DNA from: Nymphaea colorata
Lineage: Eukaryota; Streptophyta; Magnoliopsida; Nymphaeales; Nymphaeaceae
Direction of reading: 5' to 3'
Length of the DNA: 64,000 bases
Assembly (NCBI RefSeq): GCF_008831285.2
Contig: NC_045148.1
Coordinates: forward strand, 9,057,001 to 9,121,000
Position 1 is the first letter of the stretch, and each line of letters begins with the position of its first letter. A program made the position numbers and the translations under genes. The notes below the pieces were generated by a model. The model saw nothing but the letters and a program-made list of their open reading frames with translations, did not search any database and was not told the DNA's origin. This document shows positions 1-15,827 of the stretch, piece after piece.

Positions 1-2776
1 AGGCTAGGTAGACGGGCTGTACCGCGTAAGTTCCGGTGATGCCGCTGAAGGTGACGCTGGAGACGGACACTCCCTCACCACTTTCCGAGCATGAATTCTT
101 GTCGCAGTAGAACTGGTCGATCACGATAGGTATGTCGACGTCGGACATGGAGATCCGGTTGAACGTCACCCCCATTAAAGAGCCCCTTCCATGCTGCCAT
201 ATGCGACCACAACCACAAGTGAAGAGAAAAATTAGTTCCCCGCAATCTTGTTGATATTAGCAAGGAATTTACGAGTGGAAACTCTAGACTGATAAAATTT
301 TCCAAGATTTAGAATATTTAGATACGTTGGTCATGGAGTTGCTGCAGATTTGGAACAGACGACGAATAAACAAAAGGAAAACCATATATACATCTTGTCT
401 ATACTGCTAGCGAGCGTGTAAAGAATTCCGATTCCTGTGGAATTTTCCGTTCACCAAATTCAATTCAATCACGTTTTATACAACCGAATTAATGTGAATC
501 TGGACTTGGAGTCAAATTTCATTAATTTATTTATTAAATCTTTATCGGATATATAGTCAGACATCGATTGTAAGATATAGAATTAGTTTGTTGAATTGCA
601 TGCTGTGTCCGAATCTAATTAGTGAAGGATTCCAGTGTTCTTTACCATTTCCAGGTTGATGGTTTCATTTAGATCAACTGTCAGATGTATTTGACCTATT
701 GACAACATTACTAAATTCTAATCATTAAATTCCGTTCGGACCATTTTTCACTTGAGATAGAATACATGACCTCTCCTTCCAATAATTCCACCTCCTGAAG
801 GTTCAGGCTGAGTCGATGCCTAGCTCGAAGCCTCTGCTACACATTAACAATTAACAAATATAATATTTGTTTCTCTATTTTGCCTAAGTTTTTTCTTCCT
901 GCTTCCTGCTTTTTTTTTTCTTTTTCTTTGTAGGGAGGGCTTCATTTGTATTATCATTTTCAAAGGTATTAATGTAATCACGGACACTGGCCATAAATAT
1001 ATCCGGCTTGAAGGCGTAAGTATATAATAGTCTTTCTTTACCAGGGTTTTGTAATGCATAAAGTTTGAGTACCATACCGCCCAAGTCTTGATCCTGGCTC
1101 CATTTGTGGCTGTATGGATGGTGCTGTCTTCAACTGTTATATTGCTCACACATGCATTGATGCCACCAAATCCAAGAGAGCCTATACTGCTCAATCACAA
1201 AAACATTTGAACTCAAAGTTATGGATCCTAAAATCAATGGGAATACATGTAAAAGCAAGCATTTCAACATTAATGTGACTATTGGCTGAAGGTCAGATCT
1301 GCATTCATTCGCTAGAACTGAGTGCAGACTAGATGACAAGCTGGTTATATGCATGATTTTATGGAAGTGTGACAACTGCCCACACAAGCCACATTCATAC
1401 AGCTCCGGCACGATATGTTTAACATACCTTACGCCGTGACCGGGGCCACAGCGGATGCCATGGATATGAACATCGGAGCACCCTGTCTGTATCGATATAC
1501 AATCGTCGCCTGCAATTAACGAGTTCAAGCGTACTCAATAAAGTTCATGAAGGCAAGTGGCGAAAGCAAGAATCTTCAGGCGTAGATGTGTGATGGCCAT
1601 ACCACAGGCAATAATGCAGTCCTCGATTTCTACGTCCTTAGTGTTTTGGAGGTGAATCCCGTCGGTGTTGGGGCTGTTCTCCGGCGACGAGATCCTGACC
1701 TTCGACACGAGGATGCCGCTGGAACCGTCGAATTTCAGGTGGCATTGAGGACTATTCTCAATGGTAATGTCTTGCACCACTACATCGTGGCTATCGTAGA
1801 ATCTGATGGCCTGTGATAACACGTATCATAATTAGCAGAAATTGGAATGACTAGAACCAAGAAATAAACTTGATTCTGAGTTCAATTTGCATCTTTGTGA
1901 ACATAATACTCACCGTCGGCTTTACGCCTTCTGATCTTCTCCACCAAGCTGACCCTCGGCCATTAACAATTCCACCTCCTTTGATCGTGAAACCCTTGAC
2001 CCACTTCACATTAATCCATTGCTGAAGCGCAAAGCGGGGCCAACCGCTCGACGACGATGGGCCCAATACGACACCATCTATCTGCTTGATGAACAGAATA
2101 CGTTCCAGGGAAATGAAAGCAGGAAAGAAAGAAAGAAATGTGGCAGAAGCAATCAATTGGGCAGCAGGCGAATTACTGACCTGAAGAACAAGGTTGGGCT
2201 TGCATGGTCCTTGCAAAGTCAGTGGGCGGATGAGGAACATGAACTCTGATGGGATGAGAATGGTGGCAGATTCAACCGAGCAAGCTGCCTTCCATGCTGC
2301 CAGAAGCGCCTGAAATTTTTTCACTTTCACTGTCATTCAGGCTACATGATATGATGTTACGTCAAGTAATCTTTCATTTCTAGTCATATAGCTAGGAGCC
2401 TAGGATGGTTGGTAAATTAAGAACAAATATTGATGGTATTTAAACAATCTTAAACCAAAAGAGTACTGTATCAGAATCAGAAACAGGGGACTAATTAGAG
2501 GTGAGAAACAATAAGAAAGACGAGAATTAGAGGCAGATGCATGTGATTCAACACCTCTGAATCATCCGTCATTCCATCTCCTCTAGCACCGAAAGATCGA
2601 ACGTCGAAGGTGCGGCTCGAGTAAGGCATGGAAGAATTGTCAGAGCGTGACCGACGGCGAAAGGCTCTCTGCTTTCCGACGGTGTCATGCTTAGCCTCTG
2701 CGGGAACATAGAGGAGGAGGGAACCCAAAAGGAAGAAGGAGAAGAGAAGGCAAAGCGTGAGCTTTCTTGGCCACAT
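1..2776 (-). CDS. Polygalacturonase (glycoside hydrolase family 28), 3' end cut by window edge
   Basis: A secreted pectin-degrading enzyme that would hydrolyse alpha-1,4 galacturonan in the cell wall. The minus-strand exons I assembled are 2776-2555, 2309-2181, 2081-1914, 1810-1603, 1509-1428, 1186-1078 and 193-1, the last running off the window. They give 306 codons up to exon 6 with all phases matching. The start is the first ATG before a hydrophobic signal peptide ([20 protein letters not shown], cleavage near residue 28). All four GH28 signature blocks are present: NTDGI (221-225), GDDC (243-246), CGPGHGV (263-269) and RIKTW (301-305), so the catalytic Asp residues and the His are intact. 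The last visible exon ([16 protein letters not shown]) matches the usual region after the RIK block. The C-terminus, probably about 60-100 residues, lies outside. The gene is divergent from the plus-strand CRK that follows and has no evident functional link with it. Confidence 0.92.
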
Positions 2777-2982
2777 ATCTGCCGCTTCTGTGACCTCGCC
2801 ATGACAAGAGACTGCAGCATTTTAAAGGCGAGGACGGCTGATCAGCTGCTGGCTGCTGTAGTGAGCCTCACGTTGCCGGCCTCTCTTTCCCTCCTTCGTC
2901 AGCGCGCAAGAGAAGGTGCAGAGCATGTTGCCTTCTAACTACGTAGGGCCACCGTACTACTTAGTACATGATATCCATTCAA

Positions 2983-3030
2983 GATCGCTGACCTGCACAT
3001 GCCGGAGATCGCTGACCTGCACATGCCGGA
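2983..3030. repeat. 24-bp perfect tandem duplication
   Basis: Two adjacent identical copies (2983-3006 and 3007-3030) of a 24-bp unit that begins GATCGCTGACC and ends CATGCCGGA. It lies about 200 bp upstream of the polygalacturonase start, in the promoter area. No function can be assigned. Confidence 0.9.
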
Positions 3031-3492
3031 ACGTTGGATTTGATGACATAAGGACACTGTAAAATAGTCATGCAGGCTTTGCTGGTCAACGACCGATTGG
3101 GCTGATAACCCGAGGTTTGCAAATTAGTTGGACTTTGAAGAGGTCAAATTCAGGTTTCGAAATCAGATTCAGTCTCCTTTTTTTCCAAACCAAATTCATA
3201 TCCAAATAGCAGAAGATCTGACATTTATATGTAATAGGACGGATCTTTATTAATGGATTAATCCAATCAGAATTTCATTGGATTTGCACTAAGGTATTGT
3301 AAGCCGACCCATTTTACATCCCTTCTTCCTGCTAATGTGCCTGCTTGGACCAAATTGATCGGATCCGATTCATTTGAAAAATTCTTGACTTCTTCTCTTG
3401 AAAAATTCTCCTTTCCCTTCGCAAGAGGAATTTTTTGTTGTTAAAATAATTTCATGCACTCAAACGCCTCTAACATCCCCTAGTGTTAGAAT

Positions 3493-3494
<2 letters not shown>

Positions 3495-3532
<38 letters not shown>

Positions 3533-3558
3533 CTATATATATCTATATATATATATAA
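3495..3558. repeat. TA dinucleotide microsatellite
   Basis: An interrupted TA repeat with GTATATC interruptions, in the spacer between the two first genes. It is likely to be polymorphic in length. Confidence 0.9.
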
Positions 3559-4694
3559 ACTGACCTATGTTGCTCTCTCCTACTTGATGGTCTTGAAAGA
3601 CATTCGAAATGAAAAACATCGATTAGGAAGAAAACTGACGGGATAGGAAATACTTTGGAAAGATCTATTAAAATTTAATATCATTGGCATTTTGAGAAAA
3701 GAAAAAATGGCCTGTCGATTTTACATAATCAAGAAGGTTGCTTTTAAATGAACTAAAAATGCTAGTATTCATGCAACCGTTATCGCACAAACTAATGTTT
3801 AATTCTCTTGACGTCGAATCGATTCGACGGCCGATTCAAAAGAATTAAATGTTAGTGTTTTTTTTTTTAAATAGCTTCAATTTTTTTGGATATTAAAATA
3901 ATTTCTACATATTTTCTAGTTTTTAACAATAAGTTTTGGTATATGGATTCATTTTAACAAAATTGAGTTGAACAATTAGGATCTGATGCACCATAATAAC
4001 TGATATGATGCATTTTGGAAAGGATTTGAAATTATCAGGATTTGAAAACGCTGATTTAAAATCTCACCCTCCCCTTTTCATCTTATAAATCCAATATTTT
4101 TTCAATGTAAAGAAATAAAAATAAGAATCTTAAATGTGGATCTTTAGCATAAACATGGAATCATCATGTCAGATCCACATCAGATTCATGGATTTCTGAT
4201 ATGAGATTATCAAACCCCTTAACTAAAAATGAAAAATCAGATCTGAGTTGGATTTTTCATGTGTTTTGGTTACATCCCTTTTCCTATAATCTCTGAAGTT
4301 TAACAAACGGGAAAGCGGTAATCCTAAAGAACCGAAAGTAAATACTAAAGGATGAGGTTATGTGTGGAAACTTTGCTTCTACTCTTCCGACTCATTCAAA
4401 ATCACTTAAACTCTCAATGAAGGTAAGAAGTGCAACACTTTATAAAATGTGGATTTGGTTGCAACTTGTGATTAGGTTTAAAACAGTACAAGGTTTCAGT
4501 GTCAGATCCAGGCCTAGATCCGCATAATTCTTGGTATAGATGTCGGATCCTTTGACAACAGTCTTAACAGTGCTAAAATTTTTGATCGCTTGGTTATTTG
4601 GGCATTCTAATGTCACAGGAATTTGGAATGCGACAAAGATGCCACTGTTTCGGCTAAGAAATTTCTTGGAATATCTGAGGAAGAGAAGCCGGAT

Positions 4695-4921
4695 ACGTCA
4701 TTCTTCCGAAAGGTTTTCGCAGCCTTTCCTCCAAAAGCGTCCATGTTCTTCCTCCTTTTGGGTGTTGGTGGCCTCCGTATTCGTGATGCAAATTTTATGC
4801 AGCGGAACGAGATCTTCCCGCTTAAATATCCTCAGGCGGGATATATCGTACTCGACATGCCCTTCAATGAATTTCTGGGAGATTGGCATCTTCTTGTTGA
4901 TTCTGTAAAGAGTTCTGGAAG
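4695..4921 (+). promoter_or_regulatory. Conserved 5' flank or 5' UTR of CRK-A
   Basis: This block before the CRK-A ATG is clearly similar to 30078-30305 before CRK-B. Shared stretches include GGTGGCCTCCG, TGATGCAAATT, GGAACGAGATCTTCC and ATGCCCTTCAATG. An open frame crosses it in CRK-A but is broken by stops and indels in CRK-B, so I read it as untranslated leader or core promoter rather than coding. The exact transcription start cannot be placed. Confidence 0.5.
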
Positions 4922-9254
<4,333 letters not shown>

Positions 9255-10296
9255 TTCACAATGGAAGTCAAACTCTCTGAGGCAGATGCAAGCATGTGCC
9301 AAGATACACAAAGCCACGTGAACCCATGACTAGACATTCTAAAGTCGGTTTCAGTCACCTGTTTGATGGGGGATCTACGCAAGCAGACAGCAGAAAGTGA
9401 CCTTCGTGAGCTAAAATATCTTGTCAATGAAGGCAAAATTTCCTTCCCTCTTTGCAGTGAACTGAGAAACTTACTCTCTGCACAGAACAGCATACGGAAA
9501 CCAGCCTTCACATTCTTTTGGGTCGTACTGGATTGTGATCTCGGGAAATTCTGTAACACATATTCTAAATAAATGTATGGCATTCGTGGGACAGTCTTCA
9601 TGATGGTATACATATTACATGAATTTTTATAATCTTGGGGAACGTAGAGATAATTTGCATGTATCTTATACTGGACTACTTGCCAGAACACCCATTAAGA
9701 TGATTTATGTACATGTTCCTGCTCACCGCTGAATTAGAGATTGTTTTTTCTGCATTGAGAAGGTTCCAAGTATTCATTACCGCCTCCTAGCCAATCCAAA
9801 AAGAGAAAAGCTATCATTACGAGGAAAGGGTAAATGTTGCTTGCATGGGGAGAGTGGTTCGATATTTTTCGTCAGTCATTGCAATGCTACCTTCGTTTAC
9901 TGTCATCAAATGCCATTCAAAATTATCATAATCACCGATTTGGAAGACGGTGCTTTACTTACAGGATGTCATTGATATTTAATAGCATGAAAGACCTGTC
10001 TATTGATGCACAATGAATCTAACAAAATCTATTGGGGGTTGCATTGTATTAAAATGACCATGCATTTAATACCAGGCTTTTGTGGGGTGGAACAAAAGTT
10101 CCACCTTCCATATTGCCATAGTGTTTGAATATCTAGAACTTTTGTTTCAGGAACTTTAATTCTTTGTTTGAAGGAGATGGCATTAAAATGCCATGAATGT
10201 TGTTGACCGTTGAAAATTTATGTTAGACAATTAGAAATTCATGTTGCTGAAGCACGGTGTGTTTGATACGAAATTTCATCAAGAGGCAGCTAATGA
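9255..10296. other. 3' flank of CRK-A
   Basis: Non-coding. The first roughly 520 bp align by eye with the 3' flank of CRK-B (34407-34880), for example ATTAGAGATTGT near 9732 and near 34838, so the duplicated segment extends to about 9780. After that I see no gene. Confidence 0.6.
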
Positions 10297-10436
10297 TCAG
10301 ATGAGCAGCTTCACCACCTTTACGTGGCCATGCCGCGCCGCTAGCGTTATGGCGTCGGCGCCCTTCTCATCACCGGTGGCAACAAGAGCACAGGAGGCAG
10401 GGGAAGGGTTGGACTTCAGCAGAAGCCGAGCATCAT
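10297..10436 (-). pseudogene. Ankyrin-repeat gene fragment
   Basis: Reading the minus strand from 10436 to the TGA at 10299-10297 gives about 46 residues that include GADAITLAARHGHVKVVKLL, a close match to the ankyrin consensus (TxLHxAAxxGHxxVVxxLL), and before it the segment ARLLLKSNP. The stretch is much more GC-rich than its surroundings. No start codon, signal or further repeats can be joined to it, so it looks like a captured or decayed fragment of an ankyrin-repeat protein gene. Confidence 0.5.
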
Positions 10437-11825
10437 GAGTTCCGTGTTCGTTCGGCCATGAGTTTTTTTCTGTACGATGGAACTAATATTCCAGAGCTAC
10501 AGTAAAACACAACCAATTCAATAACTTTTGATAGTTTGGAAAGGTGGGAACGGAAAGAAATTTCAAGAAATCCCTTTCCGAGAAAAATGAAATGGGGAAG
10601 TTTGTGTATATTCATATTTTGATGTGTGTTGGGATTGAAAAATGTTTCCTGAAAAGTTTATTTTTTAGTTTGATGGAATGGAAAGAAAATCAAATTGTGA
10701 AAACATGCAAGACCTAAAAATTTTTGAAGCCTATATGAAATTTGTCATGGACGGGCTAATTTTTCATTTTCGCCTTTGTTTTTCTCTCTCCTATCTTCCT
10801 TCTTTGCAACATCACCCTGCTCATTCCTTCTGAATTCCTGCAGCCTTCTCCTGCGATAGGCACCTTTCAGCAATGAGACGGCTGCTGTCGCCGAAGTCTG
10901 AGGAGAAACCCAACACCATTTAAATTGGGCTTCCATTTTTTTACTTTATTTTCTTCATTCTGCTAGAAAAAAGTAGCGCGGTGGCCGTCGTCGTCTCTGA
11001 GCCAAGACTTTAATTTTTTATTGACAACTCAAACTTTTGCTATACTTTTCATGTTTATTTCCTTTTGAGACAATTTCTTTATCTTATTTTGTTTTCCTAT
11101 AATTTTTTCACATTTTTGTTGTTGCATATCATTTTGTTGTGTGCATACACACTTACAGTTGCAGCTACAGTTCGTATATTATTATACTTTGAATAGTTTT
11201 ATGTTATTTTACACACACAAATACTTGTGCGTGTATATAACTATATATATGTGTATATCTATATATATTAATCTTCTAAAAATTATAATAAAAACGAGTT
11301 TTGCGGCAAGTAATGGTAAACTGTGATTTCTTTGAAGATTTACATTTTTTAGTTACATTAGAAATTTTTAGGTTCTATTTTAGGATTTTAGTTTTATAAA
11401 TTACACTTGTGTTATAGGGCATGGATATTTACTTGTAAGTTTTCTTTTTCTTTTTTCCTTATATAGCTTGTAAACTTTGGTTGTCCAATTTCATTAACTT
11501 TGAACTTTGCAACTTTGTATTATGTTTATTGCCATCTTATGAAGTTAAGGTAGTTATGTATGATGCGCTTCAATTATTTTATTGTTACAAGTCGAAAGTT
11601 ATATATAGGTTTTTTTTCATTGAATAATTCGTCGGTTTTTCATTGTAGAGTTCATTAGACCAGAGCTGTTAATAGATTAAAAGGCACGGTGTGCGTCAGG
11701 ATATTTCTTCCGACCTTCCTGCTAGTGGGGTATTTTCTTCCATTATTTTATCTGTTTTGGAGTTTTCTGTGCGCCTTCTTCCTTCCATTTTTTTTTTTTT
11801 TTTGGGTGTACTCCTTGTTCTTTGG
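10437..11825. other. Intergenic, AT-rich
   Basis: About 1.4 kb with poly-T runs (for example near 11789-11804) and short TA tracts near 11240-11270. No supported gene. Confidence 0.6.
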
Positions 11826-12330
11826 TCAAGCATGTACCTGACTGGATCGCACCACTAGAAATTGTCGTTAAAAGGCTGCAACAGCATCACATTCCTGCCC
11901 ACCTCAATGACACATCTTAGGGGGAAGCGTTGTCACTTAGACCTGTCGCTCACCCAAACTGTGTTTGATTCTGCTTTATTTTTTCTGACATCCTCGATGC
12001 TTGCTAGTGGATGTTCAATGAGAAGCTTGAACTTGAGCTACACCAATATTTACAGCTTGCCGTCGTCTATAGGAAACCTCGCTCAACTTCAAGAGCTTCG
12101 TTTGGCGGGTTGCGAGAACCTCCAGTCTCTTCCTCCGCTCCCTTCTTCTCTACATGTTCTTGATGCTGGAGACTGCAACAACTTGAGAACGATATCGGAC
12201 ATTTCAAACTTGAAATCCTTGAGGGAATTGATACTCAGTTCCAGCCTGGAGAGCATCGCCCACAACTTGGAGACATCAGAATTGCCAGGTCCATGTGTCG
12301 GGTTCAGCCTTCATGACAAGGGTCTTTAAG
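11826..12330 (+). pseudogene. Truncated 3' LRR fragment of a TNL gene, copy of TNL-1
   Basis: This is a partial copy of the end of the TNL-1 LRR exon (19699-20096). Shared protein segments are LNLSYTNIYSLPSSIGNLAQ, LPPLPSSLHVLDAGDCNNLR and SLESIAHNLE. An extra stretch of about 170 bp separates the opening CATGTACCTGACTGGA from the next matching block. The TIR, NB-ARC, earlier LRRs and a proper start are absent. Small deletions against TNL-1 remove residues around LGCCRLLQDFCG and GLSGFSQLSPAF. The copy continues into non-coding sequence to about 13437, matching TNL-1 intron 4 up to 21023, and breaks off about 60 bp before the position of the last TNL-1 exon. It is a non-functional duplication remnant. 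Confidence 0.85.
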
Positions 12331-12429
12331 GTGCGTTCTAGTTCCTCCAAGCCATGGTAGTTTTGCCGGCTTTCTTTTTATTGCTTGTGTTGTTGCTCTG
12401 ACTTAATTAATGGGAGAAGGTTCTGTTTG

Positions 12430-12725
12430 AAAAAGCTTTTACAGTTAGGCGACAAATATAAAAACTAATGGTATCCAGATCTCTACTTAAAAAAAAAAGA
12501 AGAAAAATTGAATGATCAGCTTGTATTTGGCGAAAATTGAATAATGAGCTTGTATTAGGCAAAAGAATGTTTTCTGGAAAAATTGAGGCCAGTTGAGTAT
12601 AGAGTATGTGGTTATGTTTGAGTTGTTAGGATATTGATGAAAGTATATTAACAACAAAATAAAAACTTTTACAGTTTGGTGACAGAGTATAAAAACTAGT
12701 GGTATCCAGATCTCTACTTTGGAAT
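12430..12725. repeat. Tandemly repeated unit of about 230 bp in the TNL 3' copy
   Basis: The sequence beginning AAAGCTTTTACAGTTAGGCG at about 12435 and running to GGTATCCAGATCTCTACTT recurs from about 12665 with a few changes (CTTTTACAGTTTGGTGACAG). The matching part of TNL-1 intron 4 (20440-20660) has this unit once, with a second partial copy of the GATGAAAGTA junction. The expansion is therefore local to the remnant. Confidence 0.6.
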
Positions 12726-13437
12726 GATCAGCTCGTATTAGGAGGAAATTGAATGATTTTTTTTTTTTTTTCAAATGAGGCAAGTTGAGCATATGGTTTA
12801 GTAAATAGACAAGAAGAAGAAATATGTATATATAACGATTCCGATCATGCAGAAGTACCTCCAACAGCATATGCTTTCTCAAAGGCTCAGAAAATTAGGT
12901 CCTGTGGAACATTATATTCCTTTTAGCAAGCATAAATTGAATAAAGAAAAAATTATGTTTATATAAGAAAGTATTATGTAAAAAGTATGTCATAATTTAG
13001 GTCGCTCAGCTGGGAACCAGCATTATCATCAAAATCACGAAACTTGGTTGATTAGAATTTAATCAACGGCAAACTCATTCACATTTCTGGGGATTCAAGA
13101 GTGATATGTGCCAGCTTTTGACAGTTCCAAAACATAATTTAAGGATTTTTTATATATTTTTTTATTTTCGAAAAATGATTTTTAATATTTTTTTTATTGA
13201 GTGACAACCGATCTAGCTAAATCGGCAGATTCATTACATTGGCACCCCTGTTGAGTTAATTCACAAAGCGAAAGTCACAATTCTGCGCAGAACCATTCTA
13301 AGTATAAAAAATATAAAAGCAATAAAAAGTGTACATCCAGGCTTACAAACATAAATTCAAAGATGCAGTCTCAGTGATTTTTCGAAGAATTTCATGGCAC
13401 TCCTTATTTAATTACTTTCGTATTTTTGCGCTTTCCA

Positions 13438-14712
13438 AAAGCGCGGATAATAAACATCAGGCAAAGAAAAAGACTCTCCAAATGATGAAACTAGTGAACA
13501 ATTATGGAAGAATATATGTTCTCTTTGTCTTGAATCTGTGGCACTCGTTCTTTGACTAGGCAAATTCTTCCAAGGTTGTCGCATTATAAAAGAGTGTCCC
13601 ATGACTTCGATTTCCTTTCATTGCCCTACTTATTTGGTGGTCGTGTTTTACATTACACCGGTTGGGCAATTGTCAACAACAACCCATAAAAAAAATTATT
13701 TTGATATTGATATTTGGTACAAATTTTAAAATTAGATATGCCAACTTAAAAAAAAAAATGTAAAATATAAACTGATAAGAAAAGTGTTCACCTAATTGAT
13801 TTCGTATTAATTTAAAAAAAAAAAAAACTAGCAAATGATGGCACTTAGCTTGGGCTTGACTTATGTGCAGACCTACTGCCAGGTCTGAGTGTCCTGGTAA
13901 GACTCTGGAGTTTGAGTAACAAGAATACAACTGAGCAAGGGCCGGCGCTCACATGGAACAGGTTTGTGGATTGGATTATCTCAACATGGCTGTGGCTATA
14001 TATGCAGCAGTGCTTTAATCATTCTGGGTGCAGACATGGACCCATGCTCACCTGGGTCGAGCCCAGTTTACACTGCAGTGTCTTGCATTCCACATATAAA
14101 ACAACACTCTTAAAGTGGGTATGGTAGGTTCGATATTTGCCAAGACATGGCTAAAGAAATAATTCATTATCAAAGCCAATGGAAACTAATCACATGTCTT
14201 GAGCAGTGGCCTCGACATGTCTTTCGCATTAGCAATAAAATTGGACTAAAACTAGTTTTTAGGCTATCTGATTGTTTAAGGGAATGCGTCAAGACTTCTA
14301 AATTCTATCAGTAAGAATGCATTATTTGAGATCATATATATAGTTATATATTTTATTATAATTAATAATATTTATATATTACACTATACTACAAAATATG
14401 TTTTTAGGTCAGGCAAACTCTTGGGCTGGGCCTTACGCGGGCAGCGCCCTGCCAAAGCCTGACTTTTCTTTTATGGGGCCAAGCAGGTTTGAGCCTATTT
14501 CCTTCCATCTTACCATGCTCATGTTGAAACACAACGAAATCATAAATGAAGAAAAGAAATGGATTCACAATTAAACACTAATGACACAAGCACATCAATC
14601 TTGACTTCTAATATGTGCAGGAATCTGTCAGTTTCTCCGGTCGACCTACCAACTACTTTTCTTCGCAAGTAAATTTGCAATCGTCCACAGCTTGTCGAAT
14701 TCATTTTCATGG

Positions 14713-14749
<37 letters not shown>

Positions 14750-14939
14750 TACATTCCAGGAAGTCAGAATTCATTTTTTTCGTAATTATATTGGCGATGA
14801 AGTAGTCTTCACCATAGTCGGCAAGAAGGAGTTGCATACACCAAGGCAGCACATGCAACAGATGCAAAAAAAGAAGTGGGGAGTTGGGGTAATTTGTGAA
14901 TTTTTAAATAATTCTTTTAACCTTTAACTTTCAATTTTT
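13438..14939. other. Intergenic region between the TNL remnant and the TNL-1 5' flank
   Basis: No gene is supported. It contains poly-A and poly-T runs and, at 14712-14750, an interrupted TA microsatellite that produces meaningless ORFs on both strands. Confidence 0.6.
14712..14750. repeat. TA microsatellite
   Basis: A nearly pure TA repeat with a single GTATA interruption. Confidence 0.9.
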
Positions 14940-15290
14940 TTTTTTTGGTAAGGGACTCCCTTTTCGTAGGGCATTCTGCTTATTATATAATTCTGTGCAT
15001 AATTTTATTGCATACGATTATGCACATTACCAACTTCGTTTTTTGTTTTCATTGTCGGTAGCATAGTCGTATTCATTTACTCAAATTCATGATAACCTAT
15101 GTTTTGATAAGGGTGTTTTTCATTCTTGAAGCAAAACTTGAAACTTGGGTGTGTTTCTAAAAGTCAGAAATGTTTTTATTGTCCTGGAATCCGTAGAAGC
15201 TTTTTGAAAAAAATTCCCAATTTATATCAGATTTATTAAAAAGCTTGTTTCAAAGAAGTTCTAGAGGTGCCCCTCGACCCACTAGTGAGC
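14940..15290. repeat. TNL-1 upstream flank, copy 1 of a direct repeat
   Basis: Matches 22090-22350 in the same orientation. Shared words are TTCATGATAACCT, GTGTTTTTCATTCTTGAAGC, AATGTTTTTATT, GTAGAAGC and CAGATTTATTAAAAA. One copy lies before TNL-1 and the other after it, as expected from a tandem duplication whose unit contained the whole gene. Confidence 0.75.
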
Positions 15291-15663
15291 TTTCGAGTCT
15301 TCAGCATACAAGGCTTACGAAAGCATATCCTCTTCCTCTTCTCTTCCAGTAGTCGTTGAAGGTTAAAAATCAAACTCACAAGTCACAAGAGCGGAGGTAA
15401 TCTCAATCCATGGGCCTCAATATTTGCAGGTAAAGGACGACGTGCCCTTCCCCTCCACGGAAGCCTTATCTCCACTTGATTGGCCACCATAGACGGGTTC
15501 CCCCCGCCGTTTCGACCATAAATTTAATCCATTTCCCGGCGAATGTGGCCCTGCAGTCTCCTCGCAAAAGTTAATTTCCAATTTCGGGCTGTCATCTCAC
15601 GGCCTGACAAAATTGGAGGAGAGAGAGAGAGAGATTTCCATGACGGTAAACATACAAAAGCAT

Positions 15664-15737
15664 AAAGTTGACTGTAGCATCACATCAAGCCTGCGAGGTT
15701 GAACCTTCGCCGAAATGCTCCAAAAAATATTTAAAAT
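15664..15737 (+). promoter_or_regulatory. Proximal 5' flank of TNL-1, copy also at 26655-26750
   Basis: The stretch with CATCACA, GCCTGCGAGGTTG, AACCTTCGCC and TTTAAAAT lies 90-165 bp before the TNL-1 ATG. A related stretch at about 26655-26750 has the same ordered words with an 11-bp insertion. It is likely promoter or 5' UTR. No TATA box can be chosen with confidence. Confidence 0.45.
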
Positions 15738-15827
15738 CGGAACGATATGCGCACAAAATGAACCAATGCATAATTGCTGTGGGCTTCATGCAAACGATCA
15801 GTCGTACCATTTCCGGCATAGAAGAGA

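Larger units (their letters stand above)
2777..4694. other. Intergenic region between the polygalacturonase and CRK-A promoters
   Basis: About 1.9 kb without a recognisable gene. It should hold the two divergent promoters. It contains a 24-bp tandem duplication, a TA microsatellite and AT-rich sequence with many words of the type GGATTTGG or CAAATCCA. Such degenerate words recur at 24.2-24.6, 26.2-26.5, 36.6-37.1 and 49.3-49.5 kb and are probably old repeat debris. ORFs here are short and have no familiar domain. Confidence 0.6.

Noticed and set aside
12487-12882. 131-codon minus-strand ORF in the TNL 3' remnant
   Set aside because: AT-rich low-complexity translation (poly-Phe end) that overlaps DNA matching TNL-1 intron 4.
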